Shown: in pieces, positions 47,524 through 54,795 of the stretch
Layout of the letters: the number at the start of each line of letters is the position of its first letter
Position numbering within the stretch: position 1 is the stretch's first letter
Assembly (NCBI GenBank): GCA_019187495.1
Contig: JABAQN010000054.1
Location: forward strand, 1-56,954
Direction of reading: 5' to 3'
DNA length: 56,954 bases
DNA from: Steroidobacteraceae bacterium
Lineage (GTDB): Bacteria > Pseudomonadota > Gammaproteobacteria > Steroidobacterales > Steroidobacteraceae
Program-made: the position numbers and the translations under genes
The notes under the pieces: generated by a model
What the model was told of the DNA's origin: nothing
Databases searched by the model: none
What the model saw: only the letters and a program-made list of their open reading frames with translations

Positions 47524-47959
47524 CCGCGACGCCGAGCACTTCGAAGCGTGCGCCGCGAACCAGCGGCCCGCTGCCGACAAACGCCCGCGCCGGGAACTTG
47601 CCCTTGAAGTAGCTGCTGTAGACACGATTGAACGTGTCGTATTGCGAGAGATCCGGGCAGAACACCGTGACCGAGACCAGGTCGTCCATCGTGAAGCCTG
47701 CACTTTCCACGGACTTGCGAATCCCGTCCATGACGAGCCGGGCTTCGAGTTCGGCGTCGGCCGGGGGTGTCTGCGTTTTCGGATCGAGGCCGAGGTGGCC
47801 TGCCACGTAGAGCGTGTCGCCGACGCGCACCGCATTGCTGAACGGCAACGGCGTGCCGTCGAGGCGCTCGCCGCCGAAGTATTCGCGATCGCCACCCTCT
47901 GCGACGGCCACGCCACACAGGACGAGCCCCAGAACCAGGACCGGAATTGACTTGCGCAT
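47480..47959 (-). CDS. Exported RidA/YjgF-family protein
   Basis: A 159-aa protein with a signal peptide ([22 protein letters not shown]) followed by a RidA domain ([41 protein letters not shown]). Cytoplasmic RidA removes reactive enamines; a secreted copy probably has another role. The usual Arg that binds the substrate carboxylate may be that in [12 protein letters not shown] at 47959 follows GTGGAG. Its 3' end overlaps the DUF255 gene tail to tail by 44 bases. Confidence 0.86.
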   Translation of the reverse strand: MRKSIPVLVLGLVLCGVAVAEGGDREYFGGERLDGTPLPFSNAVRVGDTLYVAGHLGLDPKTQTPPADAELEARLVMDGIRKSVESAGFTMDDLVSVTVFCPDLSQYDTFNRVYSSYFKGKFPARAFVGSGPLVRGARFEVLGVAVRTPARAAGSAAAH

Positions 47960-47979
47960 GTTCTCCACTCCCCTTGCTG

Positions 47980-48423
47980 TCAAATGACGAGTTGTCGTCG
48001 CAATGCCGCCGCCAGGCTCTCGTACAGGGCCACGTCGAAGGGCGCCGCATGCTCCCAGTCGTAGGCCCAGGGATGCGCGTTGCGCAGCGCCTCGGGCTCA
48101 TCGGCATAGCGCGGGATCACGTGCGCGTGCAGCGCGGGCTCGACATTGCCGAAGACCGCGTAGTTGATGCGCACCGCTGCGGTCGTCGCGAGCAGCGCAT
48201 CGCCGAGCCGGGCCATGTCGGCAAGGAACGCCGATCGCGCCGGCGCCGCGAGCGCATTCAGGTGCGGGACCACGGGATCCGGCAGCAGCAGCAGGTAGCC
48301 GCGCACGAACTGCCGCGCGCCGAACACGGCCCAGCCCGACCCGAGACGTGCCAGCAACCGGGGTTCGCGCCCGGCGCGCAGCGCCTCGACTTCACGGTGA
48401 ATGACGGTGTTGCCGGCGCTCAT
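47980..48423 (-). CDS. HIT-family protein (histidine-triad nucleotide hydrolase fold)
   Basis: A 147-aa HIT protein: YLLLLPDPVVPHLNAL in the middle and the triad region EPALHAHVIPRY near residue 100. Only two of the three His are present; the first is Ala, as in some bacterial subgroups. Nucleotide hydrolysis or transfer is likely but the substrate is unknown. The ATG at 48423 overlaps the stop of the DUF486 gene (ATGA); the frame open to 48471 lacks family support. Confidence 0.85.
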   Translation of the reverse strand: MSAGNTVIHREVEALRAGREPRLLARLGSGWAVFGARQFVRGYLLLLPDPVVPHLNALAAPARSAFLADMARLGDALLATTAAVRINYAVFGNVEPALHAHVIPRYADEPEALRNAHPWAYDWEHAAPFDVALYESLAAALRRQLVI

Positions 48424-48761
48424 GACCGGAAGATGAAGTACACGGCGCCCATGATGCAGAGCGCGGCCCACAGGAAATCGAGCTTGAGCGGCTGGCGCAT
48501 GTAGAGCACCGCGAACGGCACGAACACCGACAGCGTGATCACTTCCTGGAGGATCTTGAGCTGCCCGAGCGAGAGTTCCGAGTAACCGATGCGGTTGGCG
48601 GGCACCTGCAGCAGGTACTCGAAGAATGCGATACCCCAGCTCGCGAACGCCGCCAGATACCAGGGACGGCTCGCGAGGTTCTTCAGGTGCGCGTACCAGG
48701 CGAACGTCATGAAGACGTTCGACAACACGAGCAACGCAGTGGTTGGCACGATCGCCGGCAT
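48420..48761 (-). CDS. DMT-like small membrane protein (DUF486)
   Basis: A 113-aa protein with four predicted membrane helices and the family segments TFAWYAHLKN, WYLAAFASWGIAFFEYLLQVPANRIGY and QEVITLSVFVPFAVLYM. DUF486 proteins resemble half-size drug/metabolite transporters; no substrate is known. It is coupled to the HIT gene by a 4-base overlap. A CTCCCC just before 48770 gives a minus-strand GGGGAG RBS. Confidence 0.9.
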   Translation of the reverse strand: MPAIVPTTALLVLSNVFMTFAWYAHLKNLASRPWYLAAFASWGIAFFEYLLQVPANRIGYSELSLGQLKILQEVITLSVFVPFAVLYMRQPLKLDFLWAALCIMGAVYFIFRS

Positions 48762-48824
48762 TGGCCCTCCCCCTCCACGCTGTTGCGGTTCACCCCCGTC
48801 CGGCGCGCCCGGAAGCCCGGCGTA

Positions 48825-50006
48825 TCACACGCCGCCGGTATCTCCCGGGTGGCGGTTCACGGCGACTGCCGTGGCACGCGGGAAGAAATTGAACTCCGAG
48901 GCACTCGCCAAAGTGTACGCGCCCATCGAGCGGCCCACGATCAGGTCACCGGGCCTGAGGCGCGGCAACATCAGGTTTTCGGCAATCACGTCGATGCTGT
49001 CGCAGGTCGGCCCCGCGAGCACCGATGGTACGCGCTCTTCGCCTTCGCGCAGGACTTCCACTGGGTAGCGCGCATGGTCGTACAGCTGTCCGCTGTAGGA
49101 GCCGTAGAGGCCGTCGTCGAGGTAGTACCACCAGTGCCCTTCGCGCTCGGCGCGCCCCATCACGCTTGCGACCCCGATCGCGGCGGGCCCCGCGATGAAG
49201 CGCCCGGGCTCGGCGATCACCCTGATACGGCGCGGCAGCTTCGCGAGCGCCGCGCGCAGCGGTGAACAGAAGCGCCGGATGTCGGGCACCCGCTGGCCGT
49301 AGCCGATCGGGAAGCCCCCGCCGATATCGAGCGTATCGAGCGGCCCGAGCCGTTCGCGGCGCGCCTGCGCGAGGAGCCGCTGGCAGGTCTCGATCGCCTC
49401 GAGATGCTTCTGCGCGTTCGGCGCCTGCGAACCGACATGGAACGACAGACCACGCACCACGAGACCGAGCTCGCGCGCGCGCCGCGCGAGGCCGGGCAGC
49501 GCCTCCGGATCGCAACCGAACTTGCGTGACAGGTCGCACACGGCTCCCGGCGCGCGAAACGAAACCCGCAGCAGCAATTCGGTGTCGCCGCGGAACGGGA
49601 TGAACTTCTCGAGCTCGTCGACATTGTCGGCGACGAACACGCGCACGCCGGCGTGCACGGCGTTGCGGATATCGATGTCGCGCTTGATCGGGTGCGTATG
49701 GATGCAGCGCGCGGGATCGATGCCGAGCCGCGAGACGAGCTGCACCTCCCCCGTCGTCGCGAGATCGAACCAGCCGCCCTGCTCGCGGATCGTCTCGACG
49801 ACGGCGGCATGCGGCAGCGGCTTCAGCGCGTAATGCAGGTCGACCCCAGGGAGCGCGCGCGCGAGGCTGCGGTACTGGGCGCGCACGCGTGCACAGTCGA
49901 TGATCAGGAGCGGCGAGCCGAATTCCGCGACGAGCCGGCGGATCTGCTCGGGCTCGAAAGGGTCTATCCAGCGGAGCTTCGGGCGCCGGCGGCGCGGCTT
50001 GTGCAT
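48825..50006 (-). CDS. Type III PLP-dependent decarboxylase (ornithine/lysine type)
   Basis: Alanine-racemase-fold decarboxylase for polyamine synthesis. The 393-aa protein has the PLP lysine in LHYALKPLPH, the Gly-rich LDIGGGFPIGYG, AEPGRFIAGPA and the active-site Cys from the partner subunit in AGPTCDSIDVI. WYYLDDGLYGSYSG is characteristic. Ornithine versus lysine preference cannot be decided; diaminopimelate is less likely. I chose ATG 50006, which leaves a basic N-terminus (HKPRRRRPKLRW); the frame opens at 50057. Confidence 0.9.
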   Translation of the reverse strand: MHKPRRRRPKLRWIDPFEPEQIRRLVAEFGSPLLIIDCARVRAQYRSLARALPGVDLHYALKPLPHAAVVETIREQGGWFDLATTGEVQLVSRLGIDPARCIHTHPIKRDIDIRNAVHAGVRVFVADNVDELEKFIPFRGDTELLLRVSFRAPGAVCDLSRKFGCDPEALPGLARRARELGLVVRGLSFHVGSQAPNAQKHLEAIETCQRLLAQARRERLGPLDTLDIGGGFPIGYGQRVPDIRRFCSPLRAALAKLPRRIRVIAEPGRFIAGPAAIGVASVMGRAEREGHWWYYLDDGLYGSYSGQLYDHARYPVEVLREGEERVPSVLAGPTCDSIDVIAENLMLPRLRPGDLIVGRSMGAYTLASASEFNFFPRATAVAVNRHPGDTGGV

Positions 50007-50075
50007 TTGTGACGCATTGTCGGGAATGCGCACCGCGGCCGCAAGCGCGAACCGCATTTGCTACATTGGGGCGCC

Positions 50076-51581
50076 ATGCACCCACCCCCTGCCGCCGATC
50101 CGCATGCCGAGCTGCAGACGCTGCTGTCGTCCCGCGTCGCGTTGATCGCGATCGAGAGCCGCGATGAGCAGCGCGCGCTCGCGCTCATCCGCGACGCCGG
50201 CCTTCGCGCCCGGCGTCCGCCCGGGTCGGGCGTGTTCGTCTGGAGCGCCACCGAGGGCCTGCGCCGTATCGACCGGGACATGGGCGGACCGCAACGCCAT
50301 CTGACGGAGCCCGCCACCGTGCTGCGCCACCTCAAGGCGACTCCGATGGCGGGGATCTACGTCCTACTCGATTTCCATCCGTATCTGTCGGATCCGGTCA
50401 ACGTGCGCATGCTGAAGGACGTGGTGCAGGATCATTCCGGCGCTGCGCGCACCATTGTGCTTCTGAGCCCCGAGATCACCCTGCCAACCGAACTCGCGCC
50501 ACTCGCGGCGAACTTTCGTCCGGCGCTGCCGACCACCAACGAGCGGCGCGCGATCGTCACGCGCGTATTCGACGACTGGCAACGCCAGCACCGCGGCAAG
50601 CTGCCGAGGATCGATCGCGACATACTCGCGAAGATTGTCGACAACCTCGCCGGCCTCACGGCGGCCGATTCCGAACGCCTGGTGCGGCGCGCACTCTATG
50701 ACGACGGCGAGATTTCGGCCGAAGACCTGCGCGCCGTGCAGGCCGGCAAGTACCAGCTCCTGAACCGCAACGGCACGCTGGACTTCGAGCCCGACACCGC
50801 GCGCTTTGCGGATGTCGGCGGCCTCGCGAACCTGCGCCGCTGGGTCGAGACGCGGAAAGCTGCCTTCGACGGCAGCGCACCCGCGCTCGAGGCACCACGC
50901 GGACTCCTGCTGCTCGGCGTGCAGGGATGCGGCAAGAGCCTCGCGGCGCGCGCGATTGCCGGGATATTCGCGGTTCCACTGCTGCGCTTCGATTTCGCGG
51001 CGCTCTTCAGCAAATGGCAGGGGGAATCGGAGAAGAACCTGCGCGACACCCTGGCGGCCGCCGATGCGCTCGCCCCGTGCGTGCTGTGGATCGACGAGAT
51101 CGAAAAGGCGCTCGCGGCCGGCGACGGCGACACCGGCTCTGGCAGGCGATTGCTCGGAACATTCCTCACCTGGATGGCCGAGCGGAACTCGCGCGTGTTC
51201 ATCGTCGCCACGGCGAATGACGTGACCGCACTGCCGCCCGAATTGATGCGCAAGGGCCGCTTCGACGAAGTGTTTTTCGTCGATTTGCCGGACGCGGCGA
51301 CGCGCGCGGCGATCCTCATGATCCATGCACGCCGGCGCGAAATCCCGCTGACCGCCGCCGAAGCGCAACAGCTTGCCGCCGCGTCGGTCGACTTCTCCGG
51401 CGCAGAACTCGAGCAGGCGATCGTCGCCGCGCTCTACACGACGCACTCGCAGGGCACGCGTACGGACGCAACGGCCATTGCGCAGGAGTTGCGCGCCACG
51501 AGGCCACTCGCGGTACTGATCGCCGAGCAGGTCGCCAGCTTGCGCGCCTGGGCGAAGGACCGCACCGTGCGCGCGGATTGA
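50076..51581 (+). CDS. AAA-family ATPase, Ycf46-like
   Basis: A 501-aa protein. The N-terminal half (about 1-190) is a degenerate P-loop-like domain (ALIAIESRDEQRALALI, GIYVLLDFHPYL). The second half is a classical AAA module: GVQGCGKS at residues 281-288, CVLWIDEIEKAL (Walker B), VFIVATANDVTALPPELMRKGRFDE (sensor and arginine finger). The layout matches plastid/cyanobacterial Ycf46 and related bacterial ATPases whose role is poorly known. ATG 50076 is chosen over 50058. Confidence 0.88.
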   Translation: MHPPPAADPHAELQTLLSSRVALIAIESRDEQRALALIRDAGLRARRPPGSGVFVWSATEGLRRIDRDMGGPQRHLTEPATVLRHLKATPMAGIYVLLDFHPYLSDPVNVRMLKDVVQDHSGAARTIVLLSPEITLPTELAPLAANFRPALPTTNERRAIVTRVFDDWQRQHRGKLPRIDRDILAKIVDNLAGLTAADSERLVRRALYDDGEISAEDLRAVQAGKYQLLNRNGTLDFEPDTARFADVGGLANLRRWVETRKAAFDGSAPALEAPRGLLLLGVQGCGKSLAARAIAGIFAVPLLRFDFAALFSKWQGESEKNLRDTLAAADALAPCVLWIDEIEKALAAGDGDTGSGRRLLGTFLTWMAERNSRVFIVATANDVTALPPELMRKGRFDEVFFVDLPDAATRAAILMIHARRREIPLTAAEAQQLAAASVDFSGAELEQAIVAALYTTHSQGTRTDATAIAQELRATRPLAVLIAEQVASLRAWAKDRTVRAD

Positions 51582-51584
51582 GGT

Positions 51585-51824
51585 TCAGTGGCCGGCACAC
51601 TGCCGGGCGATCATGGCGAGCAGCCAGCCGCACGCGATCCCGCCCAGAGCGTTCGAGGGGATTCCCGGAATCCCGGCGATCCATTCGGGGCGATGCGCTC
51701 TGCCATCCGCGGACAGTGGCACTGCACTCGTGTCGTCGCCCCACGGCGTCGACTTCGCAACAAGCGTGGGCCGGTGAAGAAGTCGGCTGTAATCCCGAAG
51801 GGCCGCCGCGGCGAGTCGCCTCAT
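51585..51824 (-). CDS. Small ORF with C-terminal membrane helix, coupled to the LRR gene
   Basis: A 79-aa reading frame whose ATG (51824) overlaps the stop of the leucine-rich-repeat gene as ATGA, the same coupling seen for true operon pairs in this window. The last 30 residues (IPSNALGGIACGWLLAMIARQCAGH) look like one membrane helix; the rest is basic and unremarkable. No homolog recognised. It ends 3 bases from the convergent AAA ATPase gene. It may be an effector or immunity partner of the LRR protein, or an unexpressed frame. Confidence 0.45.
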   Translation of the reverse strand: MRRLAAAALRDYSRLLHRPTLVAKSTPWGDDTSAVPLSADGRAHRPEWIAGIPGIPSNALGGIACGWLLAMIARQCAGH

Positions 51825-52867
51825 CGGTACTCGAATGGTGTCCGCTCGAACGTCGACCTGCCGGTGGAACGCAGCATCGACTGAAACTCGTTGTTCTTCG
51901 CATTGCTTCCGAAGAAGGCTCCGGCGCGGACAAGGCGAGGGTTTCGAAGGACGGGAGCCAGGTCATCCGGTTTCGAAGCTTCGCCCTGCAGGAGAAGAAA
52001 CTCCTCCAGCGCGGGTGCGAACTGGAGAGCTGAAAGATCCTTGAGTCCGCGCATATTCTGGAGGACGATCCGCCGAAGGCTTTCGCACCTCTCCAGCCGC
52101 GGCATGGAGATAACGCGAGAGAGAGATTGGAGAAACAGGTTCTGGAGGCTCGACAGCCCGGAAATCACCGAGACGTCTTCGAGCCCACGGATCTGCCAGA
52201 GTTCCAGGTACTTGAGTGACTTGACCTTGCTTGTTGCGGAGAGGTCGCGAATCCCGCCGAGCTTGATGTCCAGCGACCACAGTGCGGGAAGATCCGCGAT
52301 GTACTCCAGGTTCGGCGTGACGATGGAGCGTAGCGTCAGGTCCTGGAGGGTGATGAGATCTGACAGGATCTCGATCTCCTTCTGCTGGCCTTCGAGGTAG
52401 AGCTCGCGGAGATTCGTGAGCCGCGCGAGCGGCTCGAGGCTCGGCTTCTTCGACCTGGTGGCACCGAGGAAAAGCCGCGAGAGATTCGGCGAAACTCCTT
52501 CGAGGAAACAAAAGCTCTCCAGTTCGAAGATACCGATCGAGAGCGATTCGAGCGCTGGTATCGCAGCCACCGAGTCGACATTCCTGGCCTTCCGGAGGCA
52601 ATCGGCCGCGAAATGGCGCACGTTGTTCATGGCGCGAGCGAACGAGAGGTCGCACTCCGAGGAGTTGAACCCGTAGACGCGTAGCTGGATCTCCGGGCGT
52701 TGAGAGAAGAGCTCGGCGTCGAGTCGCGTCCAGCTTGCGACGGATATTGGAGATGACGTCTGAACGACTCGGATCGCCGAATCGCGCAGTAGCGCTACCA
52801 CGTCTCTTCTTGAGATGGGTTCCGCGAGGTCTGCCCGCGTCTTGTCGAGAGCGGTGGAAATGGGCAT
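51821..52867 (-). CDS. Leucine-rich-repeat protein
   Basis: From the ATG at 52867 the product is 348 aa. Residues about 110-320 contain at least eight irregular LRR units of 20-24 residues (LTNLRELYLEGQ, LPALWSLDIKLGG, VKSLKYLELWQIRG, LSSLQNLFLQSLS, CESLRRIVLQNMRG). The first 100 residues are a helical domain without a recognised family. Codon use is clearly less GC-rich than the core genes, suggesting acquisition. An in-frame frame extends to 53134 across a candidate attC, so I reject that longer start. Binding partner unknown. Confidence 0.75.
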   Translation of the reverse strand: MPISTALDKTRADLAEPISRRDVVALLRDSAIRVVQTSSPISVASWTRLDAELFSQRPEIQLRVYGFNSSECDLSFARAMNNVRHFAADCLRKARNVDSVAAIPALESLSIGIFELESFCFLEGVSPNLSRLFLGATRSKKPSLEPLARLTNLRELYLEGQQKEIEILSDLITLQDLTLRSIVTPNLEYIADLPALWSLDIKLGGIRDLSATSKVKSLKYLELWQIRGLEDVSVISGLSSLQNLFLQSLSRVISMPRLERCESLRRIVLQNMRGLKDLSALQFAPALEEFLLLQGEASKPDDLAPVLRNPRLVRAGAFFGSNAKNNEFQSMLRSTGRSTFERTPFEYR

Positions 52868-52929
52868 CGCTGTGGCTATAGGACCGCTTCGCCGCCCATC
52901 AGCGGGCATCACTCGCGACCCAGCCAGGC

Positions 52930-52992
52930 GGCAAACTTGCGTATGCAAATATGATGACCGGCTGGAGCGTCGGTTGCATGCAGTGGTTGGGC
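52930..52992 (-). other. Candidate degenerate attC site (left limit of the cassette array)
   Basis: A 63-base imperfect inverted repeat: GGCAAAC (52930-52936) at one end and GTTGGGC (52986-52992) at the other, with matching TTGCGTATGCAA / TTGCATGCAG arms inside. GTTGGGC fits the GTTRRRY core; GGCAAAC departs from RYYYAAC. It lies just after the stop of the membrane-protein cassette, where that cassette's attC should be. Confidence 0.4.
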
Positions 52993-53007
52993 GACATTGT
53001 ATGACCC

Positions 53008-53532
53008 CTACTGATCCACGATACCGTATGCACTCAAGATTCTCTGGCGCAGTCTGCCCTGGTACTTCTTGCCGCTCGCGTAAAGGCCCACATACCAAAG
53101 ATTGAATGCGACAGCCAGGCCCACCACGAAACAAAGCCCCCAGAAGTTGTGCCTTATCGCAACAAGGGCGCTTAGCAGAATCAGGTTGACGAAGAGCACG
53201 AAGTTAACTTCCGGACCGACTTTGATCTGGTTGCGAAGTGATGCAAGTGACCCGCGAGGCGACCGCTGCAGTTCCTCGATTCGATCGACGAACTTGTCGA
53301 GCGAGTAATTCGCATCGCGGTCCTTCCGGGAAAAGCAGACGGCACATTCGAGTTGCACTGCATCAATAAATCTATTGAAACGGCGCAGCCCCGAAAATTG
53401 ATTGTAAACGGCGCGGCCCGCGCGGGGAGAGGCTATCAGGAAGTCGAGAAAATGCTCGGGATCGAAAGCGTCCCCCGGAGAGACTCTATGGCGCTCAAAT
53501 AGGGCGACGATCTTCTCCCTCAGTTCCGACAT
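53008..53532 (-). CDS. Cassette-encoded membrane protein, unknown function
   Basis: A 174-aa protein. Residues 1-100 are soluble and charged, with a CAVC pair near residue 63 (QLECAVCFSRKD). Two adjacent membrane helices follow at about 105-125 and 128-148 (FVLFVNLILLSALVAI; GLCFVVGLAVAFNLWYVGLY), then a basic C-terminus. This soluble head plus two-helix hairpin resembles effectors or SLATT/SMODS-associated membrane proteins in layout only. It is bounded by attC-like sequence on both sides. Function unassigned. Confidence 0.72.
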   Translation of the reverse strand: MSELREKIVALFERHRVSPGDAFDPEHFLDFLIASPRAGRAVYNQFSGLRRFNRFIDAVQLECAVCFSRKDRDANYSLDKFVDRIEELQRSPRGSLASLRNQIKVGPEVNFVLFVNLILLSALVAIRHNFWGLCFVVGLAVAFNLWYVGLYASGKKYQGRLRQRILSAYGIVDQ

Positions 53533-53553
53533 GCTGCCGACCTGGAGAGTGTC

Positions 53554-53642
53554 GCCTAAGGTTTGAGCCGAGCGCGCCGCGCGCTGAGCTGCTGACGTCG
53601 GACATTGTCGATCACGGCTGCGCTCGAGCGATTATGTTAGAC
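53554..53642 (-). other. attC recombination site
   Basis: 89-base imperfect inverted repeat ending in GTTAGAC (53636-53642); the other end is GCCTAAG (53554-53560), a variant core. Inner arms are TTTGAGCCGAGCGCG and CGCTCGAGCGATTAT; the right arm has the extra unpaired base that marks the L'' side, so the site reads on the minus strand. It provides the stop codon (TAA in GTCTAAC) of the 75-aa cassette protein. Confidence 0.8.
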
Positions 53643-53864
53643 AGCGGCAAGCACCGCACGCCGCAACGACTGCGGGAGCGTGATAGGAGCGAAATACGAC
53701 TCCGGATACAAATAGTCTTCCCCAGACTCGTCAATGACACGAAGCTGTTCGTGGCGCGCAGCATCCGCGTCCGCAAGAACCTGATAGATCTTGCGCGGCT
53801 CAAGCGCCACTTCATAACCTTTGTTCCGAATGCAGACGGCGAATCTCTTGCGAATTGCGGCCAT
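53637..53864 (-). CDS. Small cassette protein, second gene of an unassigned pair
   Basis: A 75-aa protein with a strand-rich start (RFAVCIRNKGYEVALEPRKIYQVL) and a compact IDESGEDYLYPESYFAPITLP core. The SGEDYLYP pattern recurs in uncharacterised small bacterial proteins, as I recall, but I know no function. The stop codon lies inside the attC site. It starts 4 bases after the 77-aa gene, so the two are one module. Net charge is close to neutral. Confidence 0.72.
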   Translation of the reverse strand: MAAIRKRFAVCIRNKGYEVALEPRKIYQVLADADAARHEQLRVIDESGEDYLYPESYFAPITLPQSLRRAVLAAV

Positions 53865-53868
53865 GTGT

Positions 53869-54102
53869 CTAGTCCAGGTAGCGCTTGATCTTGAACTCTT
53901 TCCGCCCTATGCCAGATGCTTCGTACCAGTGTAGCTCGGCTAGGCGCAACGTGCCGTCGGTCAGTCGGACGGTGGCATTGCCCTTTCTTTTCCGCCACCT
54001 ACCACGCCCGTAGTACTTGCGCAGACGCACGATTTCACGGATCGCGCCTCCTACCGCAAAGGTCTGGACGTCCGAGATCGACCCGACAATCTCGAAATGC
54101 AT
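53869..54102 (-). CDS. Small basic cassette protein, first gene of an unassigned pair
   Basis: A 77-aa, strongly basic protein: GGAIREIVRLRKYYGRGRW in the middle and ELHWYEASGIGRKEFKIK at the C-terminus. It probably forms a small beta-rich fold; the Trp/Lys/Arg-rich centre suggests nucleic-acid contact. The arrangement (two small proteins 4 bases apart in an array otherwise made of toxin-antitoxin cassettes, with an inverted repeat in its promoter) makes a toxin-antitoxin-like role possible but unproven. Confidence 0.75.
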   Translation of the reverse strand: MHFEIVGSISDVQTFAVGGAIREIVRLRKYYGRGRWRKRKGNATVRLTDGTLRLAELHWYEASGIGRKEFKIKRYLD

Positions 54103-54114
54103 GGCTGAGTCTCG

Positions 54115-54136
54115 CCACGTCTCGTGGAATCGTCAA
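54115..54136 (-). promoter_or_regulatory. Putative promoter/operator of the unassigned two-gene cassette
   Basis: On the minus strand TTGACG (54136-54131) can serve as -35. In the following spacer lies a perfect inverted repeat CCACG-TCT-CGTGG (54115-54127). The -10 position (54113-54108) is poor. An inverted repeat between the promoter elements is a typical place for an autorepressor. Confidence 0.35.
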
Positions 54137-54142
54137 GCTGCT

Positions 54143-54230
54143 GTCTAACGATTGAGCTGAGCGCGCCGCATGACAGCGCTTCGACGTGGCACTTTATCGT
54201 CCACGGCTGCGCTCGAGCGATTTGTTAGAC
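54143..54230 (-). other. attC recombination site
   Basis: 88-base inverted repeat from GTCTAAC (54143-54149) to GTTAGAC (54224-54230), with inner arms ATTGAGCTGAGCGC and GCGCTCGAGCGATTT. The extra base in the right arm sets the minus-strand orientation. It is the attC of the first BrnTA cassette copy and encodes the last residues of BrnA. Confidence 0.88.
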
Positions 54231-54460
54231 GGCGCGTTTAGCTTGGCGTACCGATCTAGAAGTGCGCGAATCATGCGCTGATACTGGGTGCCATGGCGCT
54301 TGGCCTCTGCACGGAAGAAATCTACGCTCCGCTTCGAGAGGGCGATTGTCACCTTCTCCACATCTTCTTTCGGCACTAGCTCAGAGGGAGGCGGAAGAAA
54401 GTCCTCGACGATCCGAACCTCATCGATCGGGCCTTTGCTGTATTTGATTCGCTTGGTCAT
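54194..54460 (-). CDS. brnA: BrnA-type antitoxin (copy 1)
   Basis: An 88-aa antitoxin from the ATG at 54460 (MTKRIKYSKGPIDEVRIVEDF), with a C-terminal ribbon-helix-helix DNA-binding domain (KVTIALSKRSVDFFRAEAKRHGTQYQRMIRALLDRYA). BrnA neutralises BrnT and represses the operon. The final ten residues, SNKSLERSRGR, come from the attC site. It overlaps the brnT 3' end by 41 bases. The longer frame to 54496 has no support. Confidence 0.85.
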   Translation of the reverse strand: MTKRIKYSKGPIDEVRIVEDFLPPPSELVPKEDVEKVTIALSKRSVDFFRAEAKRHGTQYQRMIRALLDRYAKLNAPSNKSLERSRGR

Positions 54461-54722
54461 AGATGCGCTTACCCTTCGTCCAGTACCCCGCACCAAAAAT
54501 GCGGATCACGCTACCTCGGTACGTGAAGCGCACCGTGAGAACGCCGTTGCCGTAGCGACCGAAACAGAACCAACGTGCTTCCCGCCCGGAGCTGTGCTTG
54601 ACGTCTTCGGCGATGATGCGTCGCGGATCGAAAAAGGCCAGCTGCGCCTCAGCGAAGCTCACCCCATGCTTCGCCTGGTTGGCGCGATCCTTGCGCGGGT
54701 CCCAGTCGAAGTTCACCGACAT
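54420..54722 (-). CDS. brnT: BrnT-type ribonuclease toxin (copy 1)
   Basis: A 100-aa RelE-fold toxin. Family landmarks: FDWDPRKDRANQAKHGVSFAEA near the N-terminus, FGRYGNGVLTVRFTYRG and the C-terminal RIFGAGYWTKGKRIYDQA. The usual RxxSAR segment is changed to RIFGAGY, so catalytic strength may differ. It precedes brnA, the normal order. No Shine-Dalgarno precedes the ATG; a palindrome lies just upstream. Confidence 0.85.
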   Translation of the reverse strand: MSVNFDWDPRKDRANQAKHGVSFAEAQLAFFDPRRIIAEDVKHSSGREARWFCFGRYGNGVLTVRFTYRGSVIRIFGAGYWTKGKRIYDQANQIQQRPDR

Positions 54723-54735
54723 TGGAACAGCCTAG

Positions 54736-54763
54736 CACATATATGGGCAGCTCGCCATATGTG
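54736..54763 (-). promoter_or_regulatory. Operator/promoter palindrome of BrnTA copy 1
   Basis: CACATATATGGGC and GCCATATGTG form an inverted repeat around a short centre, 13 bases upstream of the brnT ATG. It is AT-rich, lies where a -10 is expected and is a likely binding site for the BrnA ribbon-helix-helix domain. Confidence 0.5.
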
Positions 54764-54795
54764 CGTATGGGTTACGTAAGGGCGCTGGAAGCGCC

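Noticed and set aside
52868..53134. N-terminal extension of the LRR protein
   Set aside because: The extension runs across the candidate attC and into the next cassette and is Cys/Arg-rich without any domain character; the ATG at 52867 is more plausible.
54288..54779. 163-codon plus-strand frame across the BrnTA cassette (also at 56280-56771)
   Set aside because: Lies opposite BrnT and BrnA, which have clear family motifs; it reappears only because the cassette is duplicated.
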